DNA of 64,000 nt from Eutrigla gurnardus (taxonomy: Eukaryota; Chordata; Actinopteri; Perciformes; Triglidae): the NCBI GenBank assembly GCA_963514095.1, contig OY741285.1, positions 11,037,116-11,101,115 of the forward strand. The letters run 5' to 3'. The notes under the pieces were generated by a model. It made no database searches, was not told where the DNA came from, and worked only from the letters and a program-made list of their open reading frames with translations. A program made the position numbers and the translations under genes. Numbering within the stretch: position 1 is the first letter of the stretch; each line of letters begins with the position of its first letter. Below, piece after piece: positions 23,527 to 37,044 of the stretch.

Positions 23527-26500
23527 ATGGCCTCCAAAGGTAAACTGAACTATGAAGGTTTTTACTTAAAAGTCGCTTGGTATGGATACGTCACATTATA
23601 CACCAGCAAAGACTGCTAGATAGAAGGCATAACTTGAAACTAGTCGATGCTGTTATTGATTGGCTGTCACCGTGTATTGACTTGGCAGGTTGGCAGCATC
23701 CTTACGTCAACATATTCAAACATGTCCGGTTGGAAGAGTGGAAAAGGTCGGCGAAAGAGGGGGATGTGTCGACCTACACGGTAACTTTGCTACTCATTAT
23801 AAATGCGATATTTAAAGTCATATTTGAACCCCCAAAACTATCTTTTGAATATCAAACACTTGGCTTGAAGGGTGGCTGTAAAATACATGTGTAGGTTTGT
23901 CACAGTTTTCACTGAAAAACATACATTTTTTTTTTAAATCAAGTCTGTAGCATGTCCAAACAGTTATATTATGTCTAAATAAACAGCTTTTGTCTCCTTC
24001 TTGTTCTTGCCAACTTTCAAGTCTGCACAAGGGGGTTGATTTTGTGTGAAGTATCCCATTTAACAATAAGTTCTTGTACCACTGTACAATTACTCAACTT
24101 TATGTCCACTTTCGCTGAACTCCTCCAGGACAAGAGACTGAAGTGTTCAGTGTTCAGGATCAGAGGTCATGGTCCTGCTAACGGCTACATCCTGGTACCC
24201 AAAAACGTCAACCAGTCTCTGGGGCTTACAGGGCGCTACTTCTACCTTCTCTTCAGGCCAACCCCTGGCAAATACTTTGTGGTCCACCTGGATGTTTCTG
24301 TGGAGGTATCTGACCTTATTTGTATGCAATGATCCTGGGTAGGTGTGATGAAATTAAGTGTATTGATAGATGCTATATCAATGCTATCTAAACAATAGTC
24401 CTTTTCTTTTCGTATTGATAGTCAGGGGACTGGAGTTTCTCTCTGTGTACTATTTGGGGTTTCTTGTTTCTAATGTAGGTAAATACAGTCGATTTTTTTT
24501 TAAAGCATGTCACATTGTATCGTGTGTTCTGCTGAGACAGTGGGATATATGTACTGTAGATGTTAACATTTTGGAACAGTACAAAAGAAAACCCAGAAAC
24601 GTACTTATTTCATCGATTTTAAATAGATTAAAAGTAGATAATTTTCCTTCCCCCACTCTGTGTGTGCTGTGATGTGTAGGAAGGCCAAGTCGTCCGTATC
24701 TCTTTTTCCAACATGTTCAAAGAGTTCAAGTCCACGGCTACCTGGCTTCAGTTTCCTTTTCTGTGTGGAGCTGCAAAGGGTTCAGTCTATGAAAGCACAG
24801 CCAAATCCGCAAGACATGGTAAAAAAAACGTCCACACAAAAATGCTACCATACTTATGTTGATGTGAGCAATTGTTAATATGCATTTGTTTTGATAGTTA
24901 GTTGTATATAATGTAAAATATCTCAGAGAGTATTTTATGTTTATGTGGTCCAGGTTTGGTGGGTCCAGCTCCCACTTCAGTGCGTTGGACTTGTCTGATG
25001 CTGGATTTACAGTCCACACTCTCTGACTACCTCAACCGCTGCTACAGCCAGCTAAAGAGCATTAAGCTTTGTGCAAACATGGCAGTGAAAAACATGTTTA
25101 CCAGCGACCTTCTGCTTGATCCAGGTGAGGCTCTGCATGAAAGAGCTCTGTTAACCTTAAACCCATTGCTTATTCGAACCACTCAATTTAAATAAATGCA
25201 TTGAATACTGAGAATATTTTGAGAGCACTTCAAGTCCTTTTGGTAGGATAGTATGAATAAGGTGCTCTTAGTGCATGCATGACATCTTTACTTCTCTCAT
25301 CTTCACATGTATGTCTCTTTCAACAGGAGTTTCCTTCAGTGAAGCCAAGCTGAGGGGTCTGGCTTCTTCTCTGGGCACAGGTCCTATTCCCAGAGACATG
25401 TCATATCCTGTGCCCAAGGGAGGCTCCTGGCATGACCTCTATGATTATGTGAGGTATGGTAACCTCCCTGTACAGCCTACACAAACCTACACAATGTACA
25501 ATGTAAATTGTGATAAAAGCTAAATCTACCCTGAGACACTTTTTGTCACTTGTGGGCCCAGAATGTCTGGTAGTACTTTGTTGTCCCCATTTGGGTAACT
25601 GGTGAAACACTAATAATTTGTTATCACAGCATGCTTGATGATTGTATCAAACACCTTTTAACAGAGATTCAGAGATGGATTTTTTCTTTTGATATCACAC
25701 TACTAGCTGTTTTATATGACTATCAGATTGATTTGCTAAAAAAAACAGTTGTATAAAATAAGATCTGCAGTCTATATTGTTATGAATTTAAGTTATATTG
25801 TTAAGTTTAAGTTGCCTGTCTTTGTCGCCGTATACTGCTGTGTAGTCCCTCATCTTGTTATACCCCTACAGGTTTCCCTCAGAGGGAACAAAGTCACCCT
25901 TTGACTCCATTCAAAAAGAAAACCCCAGGCCCCAGGCTCGTAAGTCATGGAATATCACACCGCTCATCATACAGAATTTAAAGCTTTTTATTGCTCTTGC
26001 ATGAAGACTCTTGGCTTTTTGTGATTTTCCTTAAAACATGGCTAAAAATATATTAAAAATAGTTTTTTTCGCTTGCTTTTACAAGAAATTCTAATATTTG
26101 AAAAATTATAATATATGTAATTGCACTCTAGCTTGTTAAATTGTCATTATTTATTCACTAGAATAAGTTGAAGAAGAAAAAACAACAACAACACTATTAC
26201 TGGATAAGTGGGAACCAAGCTGTTATACAAAACACATATAATAGGAATATATTGTAGATGACTGTTTTTCATATTACTTCTCTCCCAGGTTGTGCGTCTA
26301 AAGAAACAAGCCCTATTAGGGAGGAGGCTCACTGTGTCAACCTCAGCAAACCAGTTCAGGACCGTGTGTCCCTCATCCAGAGGATCACTACTCCAACATC
26401 AGTAAGACTTCAGTGTCGATCATCGGCTTGAATTTTGTCTGTGAAAATATGGCACATGTCAGTTTTCTCCCTCTGTCTTCTCAGCTCCCAAGGAATCAAC

Positions 26501-29500
26501 CCCCCGTGGTGACCAACATACCAGAGCTGGGTGTAATTTCCACTTGCCAGAATGATGACCAGTATCAGCAAGAGTCAACATGCTCCAGTTCACAGCAGTT
26601 CACACCCAGGCTTCCCTGGGATACCGATGATGGGGGAGTTCATGTACATGTCCATCCCGAGGACGGCTTCAGCAAACATGGGGAAGAAAGTGAAGAAGAG
26701 GTGAAGCTTCATATTTACTAGATTGTACATTCAACCAAAACCTAAAAGCATATGAAAACCCATGATATACCACATTGCTCTCTCCTTTTGCACATTGCGT
26801 TCCATCCGATGTGAGTCCTTGACTCCATGATGCCTTTTGTACAGTTTTGTGGCAGCAAAGGAAACACTGTTGATCTTGTTATATCCCCAGTTCGTTCGCA
26901 CTCCAGTTCCACATCCTCTCCCTCTATCATCGTTCAAAGAATCCAGACAGCAGGTGAGAGATTAAGACAGTAGAGCGTGATATGAAATCAGGTGCTGTGA
27001 CATCAGTTGTTTGAGTGCTGCTCATTTTAAATCTTTTCTACTTTTTCTGCTCTTCTCCTTAGAAGCTGCTTCCAGATCCCATTCTCAGGCTCAACCGAAT
27101 CATCGGCTTCGGAGGAGCCACTACTAAATGTGTACGCTCACATGGAGTTGGCTTAACATACATTGTGATTTTGAAGGTCACAAATAAAAGAGGGTTGGAG
27201 AGCTAACAGCTGTGCTTTATTACACTGTAGGCCCTGTGGAGCAAATCGGGTGATGCAGTTGTGTATCCATGTCATGCAATTATCGTCTCTATGAAGATAT
27301 CTTCTAACCAGCAGAGGTTCTTCGTTGGCCACACTGATAAGGTAAATGAGCTTTGATGTGTGGTGCTTCCTCCACTGTAGAATCTCTTCCAAAATTCCTT
27401 CCTTCCTGGCAGCATCCTGATGAAGATGAAGGATGCATTCTGCAGCTGGCTGGGATGCATCATCAGTGGTTGAACATGGGGTCACCCGGTATTTTAACAT
27501 TAGACTCTCTCACTCAGGCAACCCAGCCAGGATTTTCAGCTTGAAATATTGTGCTTTGAACGTATTAGTTACTTGTAAGCCTACTATGCAGCTTAAGATT
27601 CTTAATACAAAATATACACTTTTCCACAAGCTGCTGTTACTTAGCACTCTTCCTCTCGTTGGACTTCCATCTGGCTCTGAGGAACGTCATGGTCTTTGGT
27701 TTTGAGGTGGTCCTTGCTGGTGTTGACAGTCATGGCTAAACTCAGCGAGTGCCTTAAACAGCAATAGTGCCTGTCTCCAAGGGCTTTTGGCAGCTGCTAA
27801 GAAGGTAATCCAAGAATCCTCTTCCAGAACATCGAGGGCAGGAAGGTGTTCGTGACTTGAACATTTGCTGGACTTAGCAACGTTTGTTGCTAATTTTGAC
27901 CCTGGTCACTGGGAAGTAGCCTCTGCCTGCATGACCTGTTGCTATGGACCCCACTAGTGCCTTCAGCCTTATCCGTGACTCACCTCCAGTTCTTGGTCTA
28001 AGCACCATGCCTGTTTGAACCTGGATGCTGGGAGATGCCACTTTTGGATCCCTGGATTCTCTCTACTGGAGAGCTTCTCCTGTCTATGAAACCATGAGCA
28101 ACTTTTTTTATAAGCACTTCATACACCAGCAGAGGCAACAGGATCTTAGATAGTGTGAAATACTGGTTTATCCAGGCCTAGAACCTTCCAGACAGGCCTG
28201 TTTTGTCAACCTTGGTGGTCCTAAATAAAGTCCTGGCCTTCTAATGCAGTCAGATTCTGTAAAGAAACAGACATTTCAAGTGTGTTCATTACAAAACGAT
28301 TCACAATATCTGTCCTTGTGTTTCTCTGTAGGTGTCTGCGCTGGCTTTTAATGGCAACACAACACTGCTGGCCTCAGCGCAAACGGGCAACCACGGTGTA
28401 GTTCGAGTGTGGGACTACCACAAAGGAGGCTGTCTTGCCATGTTTAGGATTCATGGTCATTCTTTATCATCTCTTAGGTAACCAACTGCATATACACATG
28501 CACTCACGCATGCACAACATACTTGAGATAATATAAACCTTAATTACTCCAGGCAATTAGGGCTACGCTAAATTTGAGCGCTACTCACTCACACATATAT
28601 TTGTCTTTTTTCTTTGAAGCTTTTCAAACGGTGGCGGCATCCTCTGTGCAGTGGGTAAAGACAGCCACTGTAAAACAGTAAGAGCCTCAAATGCAAATTT
28701 TCCCACATGAAAGTTCAAGGGCTTAGTTTTCTGAATATTGTGTAATGGTAATTAGAACAAGCTGCTCTCATAATCTGTAGGGAGATCCATGGGTATAATC
28801 AGATCAAGATGCAACACCTTGTATCATTACTTAGGCTAATATAATTTTAAATAACATGCTGAGGGAGAGCAGATATCCAATCAGGGGAAATTATATATTT
28901 GAAAAGAAAAGAAGATTAGTGCTTTGATAAGAACTAATGGTACACTAAGCCTCGGAATTTAATTTGATCATAATGTGATGTAAATGTTTGTATTGTGAAT
29001 ACATGACTGGAACAATTAACAAACTAACTAACTCCCCTTATTAGAGTCTATGATGCAACAAGTCGGTGCGCTGACTGTCTGTGTTTGATGTCCTAAATGT
29101 ACCTCTCATAGATGGTGGTGGTGTGGAACACTTTGAATGTTAGTAAAGGTGGAGAGGTGACCGTCTTAGCCAAAGCACACACAGATGTGGACATCCACAC
29201 CATGAAGGTTGCCTCCTTTGATGACACAAGGTACCCTGCCATCTCTGTGTTTATATTTTAGTTGTGTATTTTACTATTTTGTTTAGCCAACAGTGAATCT
29301 TTGTGTATTTGAGAACATTTTTATGCATATGTTCATTTATCCATTGACCTGATAAAAGTAAATGTCGTATCTGTTTTGTCTAATAATGTAAACGGCCAAA
29401 GATCAACACATTCCATGGTTACTGTTACATGTCTGAGGTCTGCAGCAAATAAAGGGTTGATGTTTATGAGGAGTTCTGCAAAAAGAGTTCCTGCAGGTGT

Positions 29501-32500
29501 AATGACCGATGTCCTTCTCACACACTTCCTGTGTCGGGTGCTTTTAGTGCCGGCAGGTGTAGGCCTTGGGAAGAAAGTGGGACAGGTGAAAAGATTGTAG
29601 CTTCAGAAGCAGGAAAGAATTAGGCTTTATGCCAACTTGTGAGCAAATTAGATCTCTTGATCTCTTAATCTGTGAGTGTGTTGGTTCCAGGATGGTGTCA
29701 TGTGGCCGAGACAATATTCGCCTATGGCGAGTAAGGAATGGGACGCTGCGCTCCTGTCCTGTCAACCTGGGTGAATACCACTCACTGGACTTCACTGATG
29801 TGGCCTTCGAGGAGGGAAGCTCTTCCAACCAGCGTCTTGATGAGCGAACACTGTGAGTAAGCAAACTAGTCACTCAAACAATCCAAGTTTACACACCATT
29901 CAAAGAAGTATACATCTCATCCATATCTTTAGAAAACAAAGATGACTTTTTTCCGACTGTGTTTGTCTTCCCATAGATTCGCCAGCAGTCGGAGTGGCTA
30001 TATCTTTGAGATCGACTACAGCAGAGTTGTTATTAGAAATGTCAGGAGGCTGTCGCCTTCACAGCATCAGCATGCAAACCGCAGGGAGAAATTTACTTTC
30101 AACACAGGTGTGTCAACACGTAGCCTAAAGCAGGGGATACAACTTTGTAAAGAGTCTTTGAGTTTATCATTGTGTGTGTCTCTCTCTCTCTCTCTCCCAG
30201 GTCCAGGCATTGCTATCAACAGTATCAGTGTGTCCTCGTCATTTTGTGCTACGGGCTCGGAAGATGGTTTCCTGCGGCTCTGGCCCCTTGATTTTTCTGC
30301 CATCATCCTGGAGGCTGGTAGGCACAGTGGGGTGGCATAATATTTACCTGCAGCAGTAGCTGAAGGTAGCAGTGATAGAATCTTTAGGCAATTAATTTTG
30401 TAGTTTACAGGGGGGAGTGTGGTTTGTCCTGATTGACAGTGCCAACATTATCATGTAGTTTTGTGTATCTTCCACCTATGCAGAGGTCAAAGACGTTGTG
30501 AATATTTAAACAAAAAATGTAGTTAATATTCAAACATTAACATTTATTGTCACCAAATGACTTAAGAAAACATACTTTATTGGATTCAGACTTATTGGGC
30601 TCTCTAGCAACACATGTAACTGAATGTAGCTGGATCATCCCCTCTGCTGTAGCAGCATTATGAGATTTGCTACATTTTAGCAGTAAAAGAGATAAACCAA
30701 ACACACCTATGACATGTAATACATCATTTGCATTTGGCTATCATTGTATTTGTGTAGGAGAATTCATATCCATGCATTATGTGCACATCTTCACACCCGA
30801 ACAATCTATTTGGAGAATGAGTCCGACACTTGTCGTTTTTCAGAGCATGAGGGACCTGTCAGCTTGGTGTCAGTCTCATCAGACAGCATTCAGGTCCTGG
30901 CAGCCACCTCTACTGGTAACCTGGGTTTCCTTGATGTGAGCAGCCGCGGTTACAACACGCTGATGAGGTCACATGCGGACACTGTGCTTGGCTTCTGTGT
31001 GGATGGCGTCCGTCGGCATCTCACAACAGCGTCTTCCGATGGCACAGTGCGCGTTTGGAATATGGATTCCTTGCATCAGGTCAATCGATAATTTTTACTG
31101 GTTTATAATAATCAGATTCTACTCCTTGAATGCTTTGTTAATATATATTCAACATGTCTTTCAATTTGTTGAACCAGACTAAAGTCTCATATACACAATC
31201 CTACTTAAGAAACATAACAAAAAAATAGACTGCCACTCCTTGGGGCTTTTTGTCATTTGTTCTTTCTCTGTTGAAGCAAAGCCATGGAAGGATATTTTTG
31301 TTCTCTATCAGATTGTTTTGTGATCCGTGTCAAGTCCTCTGGGTGTGTTGGCAAAACTGAGCACCAAACTCCCTGTTTTGAAGAATAAAATATATATATT
31401 ATTATTATTTTACTATACACGCCTCAGGCCCTAGTAACAACCTAAATCACAATGGATATTATTGGGAGGAAATCATTTAATTAACTAAAAATGTTTCTTT
31501 TTACTGATTTGAAGGTGATATTTAGGTACTAATGAGTATATCTTTAACCTACAGAGACTGACACTGCCTCTGTTCACCCTTGGCTTATTTTCTTTTTTAA
31601 CTGACTGCCTGTTGTCTCCTGTGCTTAGTTGTATGACTTTGTGTCAGAGGACAGGCCCTGTTCGGTGGCCTTCCATCCCAGCGAACAGGTCTTCTCTTGT
31701 GGCTTCAGCTCCGGCATCATCAGAGTCTTTGACATTTCCAGTGCCAAGCTGCTGGCTGAACACAAGTATGTCAAAATAACATGGAAGCTTGCAGGGGCGC
31801 TATTTTACTATATGCTATTGTATGATATATCAAGGTGGGTCAAACTAGTTGGAAATTCAGCTCGATACATGTCTTCCCAGCTAAGCCTTTTTAAGCTGCA
31901 GGCCAGTTTTTAGAGGCACAACATTATGATTATCATGATGCCACCTGATGCTACACATATACCAAAACACACTATAAAGTGACTGGAATAGTAAACCTAC
32001 TTTGGCACTGATGGTAAAGGCACACATTCACCATTCTATTGCAACATAAATAACATATGCGGCTTTGACTGCACATTAAAATGAAAATGGGAAATTCTCA
32101 TCTGAGTTTTTGCTTTTAAAAAAGCCCTCAAAGTGTGTCCTCCAAGAAAGTAAATTACTTCTTTTGTGCTCTTGCTTCTCTATACATAGGCAGCACCGAG
32201 GTGAAGTGGTGGGCCTTGCTTTTTCTCTGGATGGGGAGTTCATGTACAGTGCTGACTCCCAAGGTTCTTTGGGACTTTACAACGCCTCCGAGGAAGACCA
32301 CAATGTGATCAGAGTTGTGTGTAAGTATACACATGCACAAACCAATGCACAAACAGATGTAAGACCATGCATACTATTTCTCATATGTTGTGTATATCAG
32401 GCACATCAATAACCGTGTTGTTTGATTCTCTCTGTACCTGATTGGCTAGGTAATGTGGTGGCCCGAGGCACTGAGCGCGCTCCAGACGCTCTCACAGTGA

Positions 32501-35500
32501 GCAGTGACAGTCTGGCTTTTATCGGCCCCACAGAGTATATTGTCACCATCGCTGACTCACAGTCTCTGGATGAGGTATCTCGCTCACTGTCACCTTTCAG
32601 ATCCATGTCATTTGTCGCATTGCTCGTGTAAATTAAGATTTAAGGTAGCAGTTACAAAGGAGTGGTGAGGCAACATCACCTGTCCACAAAACTGTACACC
32701 ATACAGAAAATCAACAAATATATTTGTCATTCACATTCCAATTCATTAATACATTCATCATAGTTCTTATTACTGTATGTTGTTTTGGGTCCACATTCCA
32801 TCTCTTTATAGTTGCTCCGTGTTGATGTGAGTATTTTGGATGTTCAAAGTCCCCGTCTTGATGCTGCACTGAGGGTCTGCTTCTCTCCGGCCTCCACTCA
32901 AACCTTGTTGGTCGCCACATCTGCTAACAAGATCCTCTGGGTTAGCACCAAGACAGGCCGTGTGCTCCGAGAGGTAACGCAAGAATGACGGTTTACTCGA
33001 GTACTGAAACGTTTTTTTCACTAGTTAAATGTGAATGTGGTGTCTGTAAATACATTAACAGCAGCAAGACTTTTGGATGATATTTACAGTTTGTCTCTAT
33101 CCAGTAATAATGTTGTTTTTTTTATTGTGTATGTTTCTTTCTGACTGGATTTATGTCCTCCTGACAGGTTTCTAAGGTACACAAACACCAGTGCTCGTCC
33201 CTGGCTGTGAGTGAGGACAGTCGATTCCTGCTGACAGCAGGACACAATGCTGTGAAAGTGTGGGATTATAACATGCAGCTTGATATAAACTCACAGGTAG
33301 TCAACAAATCAAGATTTAAAATCTTTTTTTTTTATATATATATGCTGGCAACCCATTGAGGGCGCATGTGCTTCGAGCACCAGCAGTGTTGTGATGTGAT
33401 GGCAATGGATGTTGTCAATAGCACCTAAGCAAAATCAGGAGAACAGTTTAAATTGTGCAATTATGTGGTAAAATGTTGCATTCACCACTGTTATAGAAAG
33501 TATGTCGTCTTTATTTGATTTAGAAGTAGGAGAATTAATAGTTTATTTAGTGTCAGTAGCAACTAAAATGTGTTTCTCTGTACCAGATGTTCATAGGCCA
33601 CAGTCAGCCCATCCGCCAGGTGAGCTTCACCCCTGACCAACTGGGTGTAGTCTCGGTGGGAGACGCCATATTCCTTTGGGATTTCCTGGCACATCCTGTT
33701 GACTCTTCGACTGACAGCTGGTAATAATTTCCGTTCCATGTTTGAATTTTGTTACAAACATGAGTGTTACAAGATTTATTGGTAAAATGTCCATTATGTC
33801 CTCACACAGCCCCCCTCTGAGATTAAGCTCCATCTCAGCTCCTAAATCAGGTATTTAGAGTTTGCATTCATGCTGCAAAACATTTAAAATACACCTGATT
33901 CAAACATTCTTTGTAATTAAAACGTATGTTGGACTTCTGTTTTCATGTAACAGTGCAACCAGACACTGCAGTGAGAGGAGTTCAATTGTCCAATGGGATG
34001 CCCCGACAGGCAGTGCCCCTCCCCTCCTCACCGCCGCCACGACTGGACGTCAGGTCTCCTGACCAGGTTGACCAGGGGGGTGAGCTCTCCTTTTCATTCT
34101 TAAAACGATGCACCAGCACATCCTTTCACTAACTGTAGAATTAGCTGTAAAAACATACACATTTGTAGCTGATGTCTTGCAAGTTGCATGAAAAAAAGGT
34201 ATTTGCAGGATAAACACAACAGTAATTAATAGCATTAATTATGGCCGTGCTCCATTTAGGTGACCCAGGGTCCTGGTATGGCTCAATGGATTTACATAAT
34301 TAATTGTATCAATTACAACTCTTGTGACCCTGCAATTATGTCAAAATGACTGCTGTGAAAAGAGCCTATTGATGTTCAAGATTATATTTGTTGCTAATGG
34401 CTGCAAGAGCGGTTAACAACGGTAAATGGTTAGTTAACCTGCGTTTGTATAGTATAGTATTTTCCACTACTCAAGGCTTTGCACTACATTCAGTCTACAT
34501 ATACGTACGTATTCACACACATTCATACACTGATGGCAGAGTAGCTGCCTGCACAATGGGAGCTCAATGGCACAGCCTTCGGGGAGTTCAGTATCTTGCC
34601 CAAGGACACTTCAGCATACGGACTGGGGGAGCAGGTATTGGAACCACCAATCGTCTGAGGATGACTCGCTCTACCTCTGAGCCTATGCAATGGACGCAGG
34701 GACTTGATCATTATATTTATTGTCACCCTCGGTCATATCGTCTCTCCTGTTTGCCTCCTACAGCTTTGGGCTCCTTGTCAAGTTGTGATGACACCGCGAC
34801 CATCCCAACTGCTTCAATCCCAGCCACTGGTTCAGACTCTGTCTCTGACCCCAGAGCTACCAAGTCCTTCCTCAAAGTCACAGAGCTGGTCAACACATCT
34901 GGTCATATGGACACTGGTAAATGCCCCACCGCATTGCTCAGCATAAACAGTGAACTGATTTTCTTTTGTTTCATGTTTTCTTCTTTATGGCAGAATGGAG
35001 CCTTTTTTATATTTGTACTCTTGTTTTGTCATTTAGTTGAGTTGAAAGGGAAGAATCCAGTACGTCCCAATTGTTACAGGCACTTTATCCCACGTTTCAA
35101 GACCTCCACTCTTGATAAGGTAAAGACTAAGAGCACTTTATATAATGGTAAAATAGTCCCTGGGTGTATTATATGTTTGCTGTTGTTTCTCTCTGATCCA
35201 GGCTACTGTAGCTCCCCAACCAGGAGAAGAGGGCATAAAGCTGAAAGCAGTGATCGGCTATAATGGCAATGGGCGTGGCAACATGGTGTGGAGCCCTGAC
35301 CAAGGTTATTATAATATACTGAAAGTAAAACAAAAACTATGGGGTAATATTATTCAGGAGGACTGGGGCTACACCACTATAAAAGGTTCTTCTTTTAATA
35401 TGAAAAAGGGGCTCTGATCCCAGCTATCATTGGGTGACAGCAGGGTTCACCCTGGATAGGTAACCAGTCTATCACAGGGCCAACATATAGAGACAGACAA

Positions 35501-36994
35501 CCATTCACACTCACATTTACATCTACGGGCAATTTAGTCATCCCCTATATCCTGCATGTCTTTGGACTGTGGGAGGAAGCCAGAGAACCCGGAGAGAACC
35601 CACGCTCACACCAGGGAGAACATGCAAACTCCACACAGAAGGAACCCGAACCCGACCCGGGAATAGAACTCTTGCAGCCTCGGCTTATTTTCAAATATGA
35701 AATATTGCTAAGTAAAATGAATTATGCTATACTTATAATCATAAAATACATAAATGCTTGGTCTCCCCTGTCTGCTTACAAAAACAGGGAGTGTTTGTTG
35801 TGTTGCCCTATCCAGTAATCCTTGTTCTCTGTTGCAGGTTTGTTTGCATACTCTTGTGGCTGTGTGGTGGTGGTGGAGTACCTTGATACAGGAGCTCAGA
35901 GACACCTGCAGGGCCACAGCGAGGAGATCTCTTGTCTTGCAGTCACACATGATGCACAGGTATTTTTCACAGTTCTAAACGTCACAGTTATGACAGTGAT
36001 TTAATACACAGTATGTGGGTCATTGATAGGGACAGTAATGACTAGGAACTAGGGTCACACTCTACTCTGGTCTTTTGGGTCCTCCTGCAGGTATTAAAAT
36101 GGAGAACACGGAGTAAGAAATCAATGAATACATTTAATAAATAAAGTCGGGGAAAAATCTGACTAATATTCGTAGTAAAGCAAGTTAATAATGTTAAAAA
36201 ATGAAGATAAAAAATCATAAAACTAGTATAGTAAATATTGAAAAACAGACATTGATTGTCTGTGCTGGGAGTAAGTTTCACCGCTCGGTGCGTAGCAGCA
36301 GAAAGCTGCCTCACCATATGTTTTATAATTCCTTTTGGTACACTTAGGAAGCTAGTGCCAGATGACCTAAGAGAACGGTTTGAACCATACTCGGATAAGC
36401 AGTCAGTGAAGTATGAAGGTGCTAAATCATTTAAGGGAACAGAATATTAAACTGTTCAGCCAAAGTAAGGATCAGCATCTGGGTTTTGAGCAGTGGACAA
36501 AACACTGCCCAGAGTTTTCTGGGAAGGCAACTTGACCCAGGGCGGCATCAGATATCTTTTGTGTTTGTGTGTTCACTGTAAAATGGAAGGTGCATTTAAA
36601 AAAAAAAAAAAAAGTAAATTAACACCACTCTGTATTTTAGAGGGTACTGTGTTTTTAAAAGTGCTTTGTGGGAATGACCTAGAATGAAAACTTAGACGGG
36701 TACTGTCGTCCCTGTTGGGCATGAGAATTTGTTTAAATGTTTTATGAACATTTACGTATCACACAACTGTTCTGAAAACAATGAGCGACCAAAAACTTGC
36801 TGTTCTATTTTAACCGAATACAGGAAAAAAAAACAGGAATATTGTGTTGTAATCTCTATATGCCACAGTCTTTCACTGCACTGAAAGGCGGTCTCATGTG
36901 CCGGTCTTTGTTTGTGTGCGTCTGTCCAAAGCACCACTGATCTCATTTCATGTGATAGCTGCTTAAATGTTTCTGTGTACTGTCCAAATTTCAA

Positions 36995-37044
<50 letters not shown>

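Noticed and set aside
26845..26890. An alternative acceptor for wdr90 exon 10 after TGTACAG at 26844
   Set aside because: It gives the wrong phase for exon 11, whose frame is fixed by the conserved LPDPILRLNRIIGFGG. The acceptor at 26889-26890 restores phase 0.
34388..35263. 291-codon open frame taken as a separate gene
   Set aside because: It is wdr90 intron 27 plus an interspersed repeat plus exons 28 and 29 read through their introns, not an independent gene.
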